64,000 bases of DNA from an uncultured Flavobacterium sp. (GCF_951805225.1 NZ_OX638201.1:3038001-3102000); one strand, 5' to 3'; counted from the first letter of the stretch, positions 37,425-46,489 are shown. The notes: generated by a model from the letters alone, not told the origin. Translations and numbers: made by a program.

Positions 37425-37619
37425 ATGGATTATACACCAAAAGATTTAGGAGAAACACCTAAAACACCAGACATGAGTAATTTCAAAAATCCTTTAATGC
37501 AAGCATCAGAAGCAAGCATTTTTATAGAAAGCTTTAACATCGCGCCTTTAAGTGTATCCGAAAAAAGCGAAAGTCTGACCGAAGCCATTAAAAAAGAAAG
37601 CAAAGATTCTAATATCTAA
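37425..37619 (+). CDS. Small protein opening the baseplate operon
   Basis: 64 residues (MDYTPKDLGETPKTPDMSNF). Not a known family to me. Its C-terminal half (SFNIAPLSVSEKSESLTEAIKKES) resembles the N-terminus of the dual hydrolase (HNFNLSIKNSADIKSSEHLTEAIIKE). The position as first gene of the baseplate operon suggests a structural or docking role. The shared motif may be a recognition tag for loading onto the tail. Confidence 0.62.
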   Translation: MDYTPKDLGETPKTPDMSNFKNPLMQASEASIFIESFNIAPLSVSEKSESLTEAIKKESKDSNI

Positions 37620-37686
37620 TATTCGAAAAATACAAAGCTTAATTCTGCAAAAAAACAAAAAGACAAAACCGCTAAAAAACAAAAAA

Positions 37687-38157
37687 ATGCCAGACGAAAC
37701 AGCCATACAAAATCTAAAAGAAAAATACGGAAGTGTATTAAAACTTACCTCAGCGGACGAATTAACAACTACTTATTGCAAAAAACCTTCGTTCAACACC
37801 TTCTTAAATTATCAAAATATATACAAAGACAATCCGCATGAAGCGATCTTGTTTTTATTTAAAGAATGTGTCCTTGATCAGGAAAATTATGATGACGAAT
37901 TCATGCTTTCTGCAGGAAATTCAATTGTTGCCATGATAAAAAAAGACAGCGAATTTTCAATAGATGCAACTCCGCAAAAAGATGAATTCAAAAAATCGGC
38001 AGCACTTATTAGGCATGCATTTCAGGTAGATCCTTATAAACTTTCTATGGATGAGTTTTATAAACTTCTCGAAGAAGCTCTTTGGTTACAAAAACACAAC
38101 GAGAAAAGAATGGAAAATACTCTCATGACCGCTTTTGCACAAACATTTTCAAATTAA
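37687..38157 (+). CDS. Tail assembly chaperone-like protein A
   Basis: 156 residues, mostly helical. It resembles the product at 51705 in the core: VLKLTSADELTTTYCKKPSF versus VVKLTIADDDETTLFAYFKKPD, and ALFLFKECVL-type versus EVLFKNCYL helices. Small acidic/helical proteins of this kind sit just before the tape measure or baseplate genes of contractile phages and act as tail assembly chaperones. The gene is 20 bp upstream of the DUF6046-like gene. Function by context and partial similarity. Confidence 0.6.
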   Translation: MPDETAIQNLKEKYGSVLKLTSADELTTTYCKKPSFNTFLNYQNIYKDNPHEAILFLFKECVLDQENYDDEFMLSAGNSIVAMIKKDSEFSIDATPQKDEFKKSAALIRHAFQVDPYKLSMDEFYKLLEEALWLQKHNEKRMENTLMTAFAQTFSN

Positions 38158-38177
38158 AAAACAAAAAATAAATCATT

Positions 38178-38735
38178 ATGAAATTCAATTTTAATGTAAA
38201 CGAAGTTTTAGATACCAAAGATCCGGAATACACTGGTATTAATTATAACGAATCTGAATCGAAAGATTTTATTATCGACAAAACCGGAGGCGAATTTAAC
38301 TTAAGAGTCTTTGCACCTTTAGTTTTTGAACCTCTAACAAAAAGCGATCTTAATCTGCCAAGTTTACGAATCGATGCTGTTACCGTAAATCTAAATCGTT
38401 CAAAAGTCATCAAAAAAGAAGGAATCGAAGGAAGAGATTCAACCATAAAAGAGCACATTACAAATGGTGATTTCAGCGTTTCGATCGAAGGATTAATTGC
38501 GAATGAAACCGGAGATGAATATCCAAAAGAAAAGCTTTTTTTATTGAAACAATTCTTAAATGCACCTTATTCTTTAAGAGTAACGCACGCCATTTTGAAC
38601 CGTTTTGGTATTTACGAATTAGTGATCGACTCCTACTCGATTCCTTCAATTTCGGGAACAAAAAACATTCAAAAATTTACTGCCAGCGCCACATCAGACG
38701 AAACTGTAGAACTAATAATCAGAGACAATGCTTAA
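38178..38735 (+). CDS. Baseplate/tail protein (DUF6046-like)
   Basis: 185 residues with a beta-rich C-terminal half. ISVEGLIANETG-type strand (here FSVSIEGLIANETGDEYPKE), LKQFLNAPYSLRVTHAILNRFGIYELVIDSYSI and a final TSDETVELIIRDNA resemble LysM-less tail joint/baseplate proteins annotated DUF6046 in Bacteroidota phage tails. It overlaps the following hub gene by 8 bp, so the two are translationally coupled. Probably the adaptor between the tube end and the hub. The family name is from memory of the sequence pattern. Confidence 0.62.
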   Translation: MKFNFNVNEVLDTKDPEYTGINYNESESKDFIIDKTGGEFNLRVFAPLVFEPLTKSDLNLPSLRIDAVTVNLNRSKVIKKEGIEGRDSTIKEHITNGDFSVSIEGLIANETGDEYPKEKLFLLKQFLNAPYSLRVTHAILNRFGIYELVIDSYSIPSISGTKNIQKFTASATSDETVELIIRDNA

Positions 38736-40032
38736 ACTAAATGCACGAATCAAAGTCTACGAAACGATACGACTTATTCCAACTCCTAAATATTATGAAT
38801 TTACTTATGTCAAAAATGTAGACATAAACAGTTCATACAAATCCCTGACCGATACGGCAACTCTTGTAATGCCCAAAAAAGTATATACGGATACTAAAGG
38901 ATTCGACCAAAACTTATTTGCAAATGCCAGCGGTGAAGAAAAAACAATACATGATTTCTTTAAAGTCGAAAATTTCATCGAAATATTCTTGGGATATGAT
39001 GGCGATTACAAACCAGCTTTCAGAGGTTATATCACAGGAGTTCAGTCAGATATCACAACAGCTACAATTACTTGTGAAGATACAATGTATGCTTTTAAAA
39101 AAGTAAAAGCTGTAAAAGATGACGATGTTCAAAACAAAAATGACGTTCTGAATCTTGTCGCAACAAACCCAACCACGAATGTTGAGAATTTTAATCCTAA
39201 AACTTTTTTCGAAAAAAGAATCAAAGAACTAAAATTACCTTTTAAAGTAAATGCTCTTGACGAAGAATTGGGTAATATATTGGTTAACAGAAACCAAAGT
39301 CTGGCTCAGGTTTTTGAAATGCTAAAAGACAAAGGAATCTATACTTATTTTAAAACCGAAGAAACTGGTCCAGTGCTTACCATTACCAATAATCCGCAAC
39401 AACATACTTTTGCTGAATTGGGTGGTTTTATTACTCGAAATTTCATCAAAAGCCCGTTGGCTGGAACACTTGTCAAAAAATTAATCAATCAGGGACTTAG
39501 TATTTTAAGTTCACAATTGGAAAAAGCGGGAAAATCAATTTCCGCAAGTTTCCCTGGAAAAGCACGTTTTAGATTTCGTTATAATATTATCGAAGACAAA
39601 TTGGTCGTTGTCAACGAATCTACAAAAAACACGCGCACTCGAGTTGAGAAATATTTTAAGAACTCAAACACTCCAATTTACATTGAGTTAGGTGATCCGA
39701 ATGGACAATTGACAAAAACTCATGTTTTGCATAACGATACCGATGATTTGCCAAATGATCCAACGGCTTTCAAAAAAGTAACCACGGAAGTTGCGTCAGA
39801 ATTGTATCAATATGCTGCTTTGAGAGCAATGGAATCCAAACCAAGCGGATTCGAAGGTTCTTTCCTGACTTTTGGTGAGCCGTTTGTGCGACCAACTGAC
39901 AAAGTGATTCTTGAAAACGCAAAGGATAAAGAGAAAAATGGAACTTTTCAGGTCGAAAAAGTGGAAAGAAGTTTTGGAGAAAACGGTTACAGACAAAGGA
40001 TTTTTATAGGACGAAGAGTAGAAGCAATTTAA
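38728..40032 (+). CDS. Baseplate hub, gpD-like (late control D family)
   Basis: 434 residues. It opens with a beta-barrel of the gp27/VgrG-N type (YEFTYVKNVDINSSYKSLTDTATLVMPKKV), then FFKVENFIEIFLGYDGDYKPAFRGYITGV, the characteristic hub strand pattern with phage GPD. DITTATITCEDTMYAFKK follows, and the C-terminal PFVRPTDKVILENAKDKEKNGTFQVEKVERSFGENGYRQRI is the usual closing barrel. In P2-like tails this trimer forms the hub around the spike. The spike gene is next (11 bp), the order D-V typical of contractile tails. Confidence 0.8.
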   Translation: MLKLNARIKVYETIRLIPTPKYYEFTYVKNVDINSSYKSLTDTATLVMPKKVYTDTKGFDQNLFANASGEEKTIHDFFKVENFIEIFLGYDGDYKPAFRGYITGVQSDITTATITCEDTMYAFKKVKAVKDDDVQNKNDVLNLVATNPTTNVENFNPKTFFEKRIKELKLPFKVNALDEELGNILVNRNQSLAQVFEMLKDKGIYTYFKTEETGPVLTITNNPQQHTFAELGGFITRNFIKSPLAGTLVKKLINQGLSILSSQLEKAGKSISASFPGKARFRFRYNIIEDKLVVVNESTKNTRTRVEKYFKNSNTPIYIELGDPNGQLTKTHVLHNDTDDLPNDPTAFKKVTTEVASELYQYAALRAMESKPSGFEGSFLTFGEPFVRPTDKVILENAKDKEKNGTFQVEKVERSFGENGYRQRIFIGRRVEAI

Positions 40033-40042
40033 AAAAACAAAA

Positions 40043-41050
40043 ATGGGAAATATAACAGATCTAATAAAAGATGTCGCCAATAAAAATCAGGTTATTGAAA
40101 CTTTTGCGGCAAAAGTCATCGAAATAAATAATGAAATAGAATCATTTCACAATCCTGAAGATGCTTATACTGTAAACATTATGCGTGCCGATGGTGCCAT
40201 ACTTAAAAACGTGAGATTAAAAGCTTCGATTCTTGATGTAGAACAAGGAGTTATTACTATTCCTAAAAAAGACAGTTGGGTTTTGGCTACAATCATTGAC
40301 GGAGTAGAAACGAGAGCATTTGTTTCTCAGTTTTCTGAAGTCGACAGATTAATGGGAAGAATACAAGCTACAAATGATCCAAAGTTATTTTTTGATTATA
40401 GTGCCGATGGTAATAAACTGCATATCCGTTATATAAAAACGGATACTGCAACAGAAACTAATGAAACTAAAATTCTTGATGTCGCTAAAATAGAGTTTGA
40501 CAAAGACAAAAACTTTAAAATTAGTTATTTTGATGAAAAAGAAAACCCATTAGCAATTACACATTTTTCACCTGATAGTCTTAGAACGACTTTTAATTCG
40601 GTTAAAAATAATGTTGTAACAGAAGGTTCGGTTTTAACAATGACAAAAAGCGCTACCAATCTAAAATTAAATGATGATAACGGTAAAAAACGAACCAGTT
40701 TATTAATAGAACCAAGTAATATTTCAGCCCGTTTATATAATGACGATGAAAACGAAAAGCTGTCATTTGAAATGAGTGGTAACGAAAGAGCAGAAATAAA
40801 ACTTACGGACTCAAACGACACAATTCTTTTAGAAAAAAACAGAATCCAATTAAAGAAAGATGCCAATAATTTAATTGAACTTTTAGGACAAAATGGTGTC
40901 AACATATTCACTTCCGGCAACATTAATTTAAAAGGAGATAATGTAAACATAGATGCCAGCTCAAATATCAATATTAAAGCAAATATGGCCATAAATGTAG
41001 AAGCAGTACAAGATACAACCATAAAAGGAGCAAACGTATTAATAAATTAA
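40043..41050 (+). CDS. Spike / baseplate protein, gpV/VgrG-like
   Basis: 335 residues. An N-terminal OB-fold-like part (YTVNIMRADGAILKNVRLKASILDVEQGVITIPKKDSWVLATIIDG) resembles gpV/gp5 spikes, here with sheet strands at about residues 35-100. The C-terminal ~100 residues show short alternating strands (NINLKGDNVNIDASSNINIKANMAINVEAVQD), the gp5-type triple-stranded beta-helix needle. It follows the hub and precedes the PAAR-like tip gene by 2 bp. It would form the membrane-piercing needle under the PAAR cap. Confidence 0.8.
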   Translation: MGNITDLIKDVANKNQVIETFAAKVIEINNEIESFHNPEDAYTVNIMRADGAILKNVRLKASILDVEQGVITIPKKDSWVLATIIDGVETRAFVSQFSEVDRLMGRIQATNDPKLFFDYSADGNKLHIRYIKTDTATETNETKILDVAKIEFDKDKNFKISYFDEKENPLAITHFSPDSLRTTFNSVKNNVVTEGSVLTMTKSATNLKLNDDNGKKRTSLLIEPSNISARLYNDDENEKLSFEMSGNERAEIKLTDSNDTILLEKNRIQLKKDANNLIELLGQNGVNIFTSGNINLKGDNVNIDASSNINIKANMAINVEAVQDTTIKGANVLIN

Positions 41051-41052
41051 TT

Positions 41053-43296
41053 ATGGCAAAATATATATGTAACGGTGCCCAATGCAAATGTACCATGGGC
41101 ACCAAAGATGGTACACTGGATGTTAAATCTCAAACCAAAATTTTTATCCAGGATAAATTAATGGCTACTGAAAATGAAAAATCATTTGTTTTTCCAAATT
41201 TTGTTAATTGTACTAGATCATCCCCATTTTCTCCATGTGTTCCAGATATTAAAGCACCTTGGAGCGGCACAAAAAACAATGTACTTCAGACTGAATATAA
41301 AGGACTCTTAGAAGATTCTAAGTGTAAATGTAGTTTTGGCGGAGAAATTTCTATCATAGATTCAAAACAAGCACAAACAAAAAATGTTATATTTGGAGAT
41401 TACTCCTCAGAGCCAAAAGAGATTTCAAAGGTTTATGCCAAAGTCAGAACTTTAGAAACTTATAACGGAGAATTTGGTTTTGATTGGGTAGATGTCGACC
41501 CTGAAACAATGGAAATTCAAAAAATACAAGGTGTGCCCTTTGGAGAAGTAGAATACTTTTATAAAAAAGGAAACACAGCTGAGGATTTAGGAAACATAAT
41601 ACCCATAGGCGAAGATAAACCTGCTGCAATACAAGCGATTCAGAAAAATTATGGCCTAATTAATTTTGACAATCATTTCGAAATCCCTTTTGTTTTACTA
41701 AAACCAGGTCAGCCCGCCACATTGAGTCTGGAAGTTTTTTTTGAAGGAGAAAGTCAGGACGATTATATATCTATTACAGGAGATGAATTTTATAGTTTTA
41801 AAATTGACGGAGAAGAAGAAAGAAAGGATGAAAACGACAAAACAACAAAGAAAAAAATAGTAGCTAAGGAACAACTCAAGCTTACAATAAATTGCTCGAA
41901 AGAATCGTTAGACAAAAAATACTTTTTTTTACATACTGGTGCAAAAGGCCCACGTGAAATAGGCGGTCTAAACATGATGAAAAATAAAGTATTGAAACTA
42001 AAATTCAGGGTTATAGCTTTGGTATCAAATGAAGGAAATCCAAATGAGAAAGCAAAAGCCTTGTTTAAAAAATTTAAAAATGCAGGTATCAAAGAGTATC
42101 TAAACAATAACTCTCTTAACCAAGCAGGTTATGCAGTGGAGATTGAAAATTTTGAGGCTATGGATGCCAGTAAGGTCGATGATTATTTTTATGCTTTTGA
42201 TAAGGAAGATTGGACTAGAAAAAAATATTTTGGGAGCATTATTAAACAAAAACCAGATGTTGATCCTGTTACCGGAAATTGTAGGATAGAAAGTTGGGAC
42301 CCTATAAAAAAAGAGTGCAATAAAAAACCCGTTATAACTGAGGTAATAGTAGATGATCAAAAAGATTTGGGACTTTCTGATAAAGCAAACGAAATGGATG
42401 AAATAACAATATCAGAATACAAAAACAAATTGAGAAATAACGGAAAATCATTCAATGAGGGCGGGATTATTATTTTATCTGATTTCGAATCTTCAGATGA
42501 AAAGACGGGAGCATATAGCCGTACAAGTCCTCTTAATCATTATGCTTTAATCGTATATTCTACCAATACAAATAACAAAGATACTTATTCCCATGAAATT
42601 GGTCATATGTTAGGCTTACCCCATTTATTTTATGATTCAAAGGAAAAAGAAGAATATAAAGTTGCTAGAGAAAATATTTTAGGAAATGGATTGCCAGTCA
42701 ATAATCCTGATGGAACAAAAAATGAAAAGTTTATTCCTCCTATAGAAACGAAGATTCTAAAATTGAATAGTGAAACAAATAAGATTTATAGCCTAACAAC
42801 TATTATTGGAAAAAAAAGCACTCTGATTGAAAAAATAACGAAAACTAATATTTATTTTCAATATAAAATAAGTTATTACACAAGATTGAAGACTAATATT
42901 GAAAGAGAATATAGAGGACAACCCGGATCAACTATAGTAGCAGGAACTGGCAAAAACACACAAACAAAAGACCAATATTTATCTGTATGCAAAAATGAAA
43001 TTGACAAAAACACGTCTTATTTACAAGAAAACACAAGCACTTTACAAATATTAAATTCTATTCATACAAATAAAATACAATTACATAAATATAAAATTAA
43101 CTTAAAAGCTTCTGATTACTCATTAGTTCTAATTGAAACGAAAAAATATTATTACTCTGTTATTGATCAAATTCATTCAAACTATTTATTGTTTAAACAG
43201 GGGAGTACTAAAAATATTATGGATTATCATAATTCCAGATTAGTTTATTTTCATAATCAAATAAAAATCATGCGTGATGACATCGAAAACTATTAA
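41053..43296 (+). CDS. DUF4280 PAAR-like tip fused to an HExxHxxGxxH metalloprotease effector
   Basis: 747 residues. Residues 1-110 are a DUF4280/PAAR-like cone (CNGAQCKCTMGTKDGTL, CTRSSPFSPC, CKCSFGGEISI) that caps the spike. A middle beta-rich region (about 130-340) follows. Near residue 514 is HEIGHMLGLPHLF: H514, E515, H518 and H524 match the metzincin zinc-binding pattern. A long C-terminal helical region ends NQIKIMRDDIENY. The protein therefore looks like a tail-tip-borne zinc protease effector. Its stop codon overlaps the following lipoprotein start by about 20 bp, the classic effector-immunity arrangement. A second copy of its C-terminal end survives at 44124-44201. Confidence 0.82.
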   Translation: MAKYICNGAQCKCTMGTKDGTLDVKSQTKIFIQDKLMATENEKSFVFPNFVNCTRSSPFSPCVPDIKAPWSGTKNNVLQTEYKGLLEDSKCKCSFGGEISIIDSKQAQTKNVIFGDYSSEPKEISKVYAKVRTLETYNGEFGFDWVDVDPETMEIQKIQGVPFGEVEYFYKKGNTAEDLGNIIPIGEDKPAAIQAIQKNYGLINFDNHFEIPFVLLKPGQPATLSLEVFFEGESQDDYISITGDEFYSFKIDGEEERKDENDKTTKKKIVAKEQLKLTINCSKESLDKKYFFLHTGAKGPREIGGLNMMKNKVLKLKFRVIALVSNEGNPNEKAKALFKKFKNAGIKEYLNNNSLNQAGYAVEIENFEAMDASKVDDYFYAFDKEDWTRKKYFGSIIKQKPDVDPVTGNCRIESWDPIKKECNKKPVITEVIVDDQKDLGLSDKANEMDEITISEYKNKLRNNGKSFNEGGIIILSDFESSDEKTGAYSRTSPLNHYALIVYSTNTNNKDTYSHEIGHMLGLPHLFYDSKEKEEYKVARENILGNGLPVNNPDGTKNEKFIPPIETKILKLNSETNKIYSLTTIIGKKSTLIEKITKTNIYFQYKISYYTRLKTNIEREYRGQPGSTIVAGTGKNTQTKDQYLSVCKNEIDKNTSYLQENTSTLQILNSIHTNKIQLHKYKINLKASDYSLVLIETKKYYYSVIDQIHSNYLLFKQGSTKNIMDYHNSRLVYFHNQIKIMRDDIENY

Positions 43297-44035
43297 ATTA
43301 TTTGGGTTACTCTTGACTATGTACACATTCTTCATAGGATGTAAATCTTACCAAAAAAAAATATTAGATCCCATAAAGGGGACTACGCAGGCATTAATGT
43401 ATCTACACTCTAAATATGATTCAGATTTTCCTCCTAAACTAAAAATAGAGAATAACGGATTGGGAATTTCTCCAACAGAAGAATGGTTCAAGGAAGGCGG
43501 TGTCAGATTTGGCAAAACTGGGATTGATGATTCTAAAGAAGGTAAATGGCTAAGTGGTGATGCTGATTTTGATGAAAATGGAAATGTATATGCCAAAGGA
43601 GGAATATGGAAAGAGGAATATTTTAAAAATGGTCTACGTGATAGCATTTTTAGACAGTTTGATAATGATGACAAAGTGATCTACGAAACTACTTTTAAAA
43701 TGGGCACAGGATTATGGAAAGAATTTTACGGCGATGGAAAGATTTATTTTGAAGCTTATACCAAAGAGGGTTATTTTACAGATACTCTTCATTTATATAA
43801 TAAAGAAGGTGAAATTTTTGAAAAACGTCTTTATCAAAAAGATGCGTTGGTTTACTATGCAGGAAATGGCTGGTGTTTAAGATATAGATATAAACCTAAT
43901 GACAGTACTTACTTAGAAGTAGATTCATACGAGGTAAAAAACTTAAAACAAGGAGCTTTTATAAATACTTTTACCTATAAAACTAAAGAAGAATTTGAGA
44001 ATGATCACTTTGCAAAAAATACGTTAAAAAGATAA
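43277..44035 (+). CDS. YwqK/MORN-like lipoprotein; likely immunity protein of the metalloprotease effector
   Basis: About 252 residues (MTSKTIKLFGLLLTMYTFFIGCKSY; lipobox Cys22). I take the ATG at 43277; a GTG at 43274 directly before is also possible. The mature part has MORN/YwqK-type strands (EYFKNGLRDSIFRQFDNDDKVIYETTFKMGTGLWKEFYGDGKIYFEA, here about residues 115-160), as in the YwqK antitoxin family of B. subtilis. The start lies inside the last codons of the effector gene. Paralogue of the gene at 44188; its C-terminus also recurs in a remnant at 45646. Immunity role inferred from family and coupling. Confidence 0.75.
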   Translation: MTSKTIKLFGLLLTMYTFFIGCKSYQKKILDPIKGTTQALMYLHSKYDSDFPPKLKIENNGLGISPTEEWFKEGGVRFGKTGIDDSKEGKWLSGDADFDENGNVYAKGGIWKEEYFKNGLRDSIFRQFDNDDKVIYETTFKMGTGLWKEFYGDGKIYFEAYTKEGYFTDTLHLYNKEGEIFEKRLYQKDALVYYAGNGWCLRYRYKPNDSTYLEVDSYEVKNLKQGAFINTFTYKTKEEFENDHFAKNTLKR

Positions 44036-44123
44036 AACTAAAAATACTCTTTTCAGAATTCCTTTTTAACACAAAACATTTACGCAAAAAAATAATATCG
44101 GCGAAGTTATGAAACTTCGCCTG

Positions 44124-44201
44124 ATGCGTTCTGATTCTGGTAGAATTAAATTTTTAGATCATCAAATTAAAATAATGAGAAAAGATTATGAAAATTATTA
44201 A
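44124..44201 (+). pseudogene. Orphan C-terminal end of an effector gene
   Basis: The frame MRSDSGRIKFLDHQIKIMRK-DYENY (stop 44199-44201) matches the last residues of the metalloprotease effector (NSRLVYFHNQIKIMRD-DIENY). Its stop overlaps the start of the lipoprotein gene at 44188, as in the intact pair at 43277. This is a displaced toxin tail with its immunity gene, typical of polymorphic toxin loci. The hairpin GGCGAAGTT/AACTTCGCC lies directly upstream (44100-44121). Confidence 0.78.
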
Positions 44202-44799
44202 ATACCTACTCTTTTTGTGCCTATTTATTAGCTGCAAAACTAAGAACATTACGCTGGACATAGATAATACACAAGGTGGATATATAGGTAAAGCTAAAAT
44301 CTATTTAAATAATCATTATTTTGAATGTAACTCTTGCCAAGAATATCTTCCTGTATATCAACCTTTATTTCTTTATAAAATACCACAAAACCATGGAGAC
44401 TATATCAGTGAATTAGATGAATATATTGGAGACAGAACTGGTCAGCTAGTAGATGGGAAACAATCCGGGCAATGGATATCCAGAAGAGATTTTGATTATG
44501 ACTCTTTAAGTTATAGTAAAAAAAGAAAATATATTTATAGAGAAGAATATTTTAAAAAAGGTTTACGAGATAGCATCTATAAGATTTACAACAAGGATGG
44601 GGAAATAATTTATTCCACTTATTTCAAAAATGGGAATGGCTTAGAAAAAGACTTTCATAAAAACGGAAAACTTTATTATGAAATGCAAATTAAAGACGGT
44701 TATTTTACTGATACTCTAAGAATTTATAATGATAACGGAAATCTGGTAGAGAAATTATTATACATAAAAGATTCACTAGTATATCAACAAAAGTTGTAA
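44188..44799 (+). CDS. YwqK/MORN-like lipoprotein, orphan immunity protein
   Basis: 203 residues (MKIIKYLLFLCLFISCKTK; Cys16). It is a diverged paralogue of the lipoprotein at 43277: REEYFKKGLRDSIYKIYNKDGEIIYSTYFKNGNGLEKDFHKNGKLYYEM repeats the same MORN/YwqK strand pattern, and DGYFTDTLRIYNDNGNLVEKLLY matches its C-terminal part. It starts inside the orphan effector end. It probably protected against a toxin variant whose body has been lost. Confidence 0.72.
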   Translation: MKIIKYLLFLCLFISCKTKNITLDIDNTQGGYIGKAKIYLNNHYFECNSCQEYLPVYQPLFLYKIPQNHGDYISELDEYIGDRTGQLVDGKQSGQWISRRDFDYDSLSYSKKRKYIYREEYFKKGLRDSIYKIYNKDGEIIYSTYFKNGNGLEKDFHKNGKLYYEMQIKDGYFTDTLRIYNDNGNLVEKLLYIKDSLVYQQKL

Positions 44800-44863
44800 T
44801 TTAATCAATACAACTTAGCTGAAAGAACCGAAATTTATAATCTTTTAAAACCAATATTCGAGT

Positions 44864-45613
44864 ATGAAAAATTTCATAAATAATTTTATATTATTTCTGA
44901 TCTTGATTTGTTTTTCTTGTAAAAATTCGAAAAAGCAAGATGTAGCCTATGAAATGCAAAATAAACTTAAAATTGATACAATATATATAGAGCATGATTA
45001 TAAAAAAGCTTCCTATATAGATAAAGAGCTGGACAGTGTTATTTATAAATTGAGTATTTGCCATAGTAATGATTATGCTCTCGATGATTCAAGCAGACAA
45101 ACCCTGTTATTAAAAAGAGAAATAGCTGTTGGAGATTCGTGCTTTATTCACTCAGATCTTGCTAAAGCATTAAGCTATGCAAAAAAGACACAACAAGATG
45201 AGTTTGTAAGAATATCGATCAATATTTTAGATAAAAAAGGGAAATATTCTGAAATAGCATTTTGGAATCAGAGAACTTTTACTGATAAAAAGTCCGGATC
45301 ACGTAGCGAGTTAGCGGGGTATATAACTTTAGATGAAGGAAATTTTAAATACAAAAGTCATAATGAAAAAGGTCTCAAGATTAGCTATAATTATGGATTT
45401 GACGATTATCTGAAATTGAATACATTATACTTCATAAAAGAAAAAAATATGTGGAAAATAATTTCTAGAGAGTCAATTAATACATCTTCAGAAGAAAGTC
45501 AACACTATTTTATAGAAACAACTAATTTACATGGGCATTATGAAGGAGAATTATCAGATACTTTTCCTCCTTCCGAAAAAGTTGAAATAACAAATGAAAT
45601 GATTATGTTTTAA
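44864..45613 (+). CDS. Lipoprotein of unknown family; candidate immunity protein
   Basis: 249 residues (MKNFINNFILFLILICFSCKNS; Cys19). No family recognised; the mature part is mixed alpha/beta with the segment KYSEIAFWNQRTFTDKKSGSRSEL. Co-directional with the two YwqK-like lipoproteins and followed by a broken copy of a YwqK-like 3' end. Candidate immunity gene by context. Confidence 0.62.
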   Translation: MKNFINNFILFLILICFSCKNSKKQDVAYEMQNKLKIDTIYIEHDYKKASYIDKELDSVIYKLSICHSNDYALDDSSRQTLLLKREIAVGDSCFIHSDLAKALSYAKKTQQDEFVRISINILDKKGKYSEIAFWNQRTFTDKKSGSRSELAGYITLDEGNFKYKSHNEKGLKISYNYGFDDYLKLNTLYFIKEKNMWKIISRESINTSSEESQHYFIETTNLHGHYEGELSDTFPPSEKVEITNEMIMF

Positions 45614-45645
45614 TAGAAAAGCCAATACTCTATCATTCATTTTAC

Positions 45646-45756
45646 ATGATCGAATTAAAAGAGTTGAAACAAGGAGCTTTCAGAAATACTTTTCGTTATA
45701 AAACTAAACAAGAATTTGAGGATGATTACTTTGCAAAAAGTACGTTAAAAAGATAA
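45646..45756 (+). pseudogene. 3' remnant of a YwqK-like lipoprotein gene
   Basis: A 36-codon frame (LKQGAFRNTFRYKTKQEFED, then YFAKSTLKR) matches the C-terminus of the gene at 43277 (LKQGAFINTFTYKTKEEFEN, HFAKNTLKR). The DNA identity is obvious (for example AAGAATTTGAGGATGA versus AAGAATTTGAGAATGA). No signal peptide or upstream part remains. A leftover of a third immunity copy. Confidence 0.75.
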
Positions 45757-45805
45757 AACTGACTTTTACAAATACCGGGATAGTACATAGATAAAATATC
45801 ACTTT

Positions 45806-46459
45806 ATGAAAATAATAAAAACTATTTTGTGTCTGAGTTTATTAACTACAATTATTGTAAACGCACAACATAAAGTTTCTAAAACAACCGGACTTGAAAA
45901 CAACAAGTCTCAAAAAAAAGCTTCTGCAAAATTTGATCTTTCAAAACGAATAAATTCATATCCTTTTAACAAAGCTTCCCAAATAAAAATCATATCCTAT
46001 AATTTAAATTCTGATGGTATGACCAGAGTTTCAAGCGAAACTTATGACAAAGAAACCGGAATAACTGTAACAAATCTGGATTACAATATTGGTATTGAAC
46101 TCCCAAGAAATAACTTAGATTCACTTTCTCTGGAAAATTTCACCCAAATTAAAACCTTAAACCTTTCGCAAATAGAAAAATTATCAGACATAGTGTATAA
46201 CACTTGTTCGAAATTAAATACTAATTGTTCACAGATTATCAGAGGTTGTTATTTGCCAAGAAATGCTATTTTATTTTTTGACGAGAATGGTAAAGTGTTT
46301 GAGTATTTAGAAATATGTTTTGAATGCAAAACAAAAGAGTCTTTTGGAAAAATAGAAAATTTAGATTTAAATGATTATATGTACAACGATTTAGAAAAAT
46401 ATTTTAATAATTTAGGTATCAGAACAAAGTATGAACCTCTTGCTTCTCCTTCTAAATAA
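45806..46459 (+). CDS. Exported protein of unknown family
   Basis: 217 residues with a cleaved signal peptide (MKIIKTILCLSLLTTIIVNA before Q21), so soluble in the periplasm. The region IKTLNLSQIEKLSDIVYNTC and CYLPRNAILFFDENGKVFEYLEICFECK gives two Cys pairs that may form disulfides. The segment EQMNKISDILFNYY of the next gene (46490) resembles LSQIEKLSDIVYNTC here, so the two may be distant paralogues. Periplasmic immunity role plausible, not shown. Confidence 0.6.
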   Translation: MKIIKTILCLSLLTTIIVNAQHKVSKTTGLENNKSQKKASAKFDLSKRINSYPFNKASQIKIISYNLNSDGMTRVSSETYDKETGITVTNLDYNIGIELPRNNLDSLSLENFTQIKTLNLSQIEKLSDIVYNTCSKLNTNCSQIIRGCYLPRNAILFFDENGKVFEYLEICFECKTKESFGKIENLDLNDYMYNDLEKYFNNLGIRTKYEPLASPSK

Positions 46460-46489
46460 CTTTAAGCAGATTAAAGAATCTTACAAACT

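Noticed and set aside
44100..44121. GGCGAAGTT/AACTTCGCC hairpin as a terminator or insertion-sequence end
   Set aside because: No T run follows and no matching inverted repeat or transposase is nearby. It may only mark a recombination junction.
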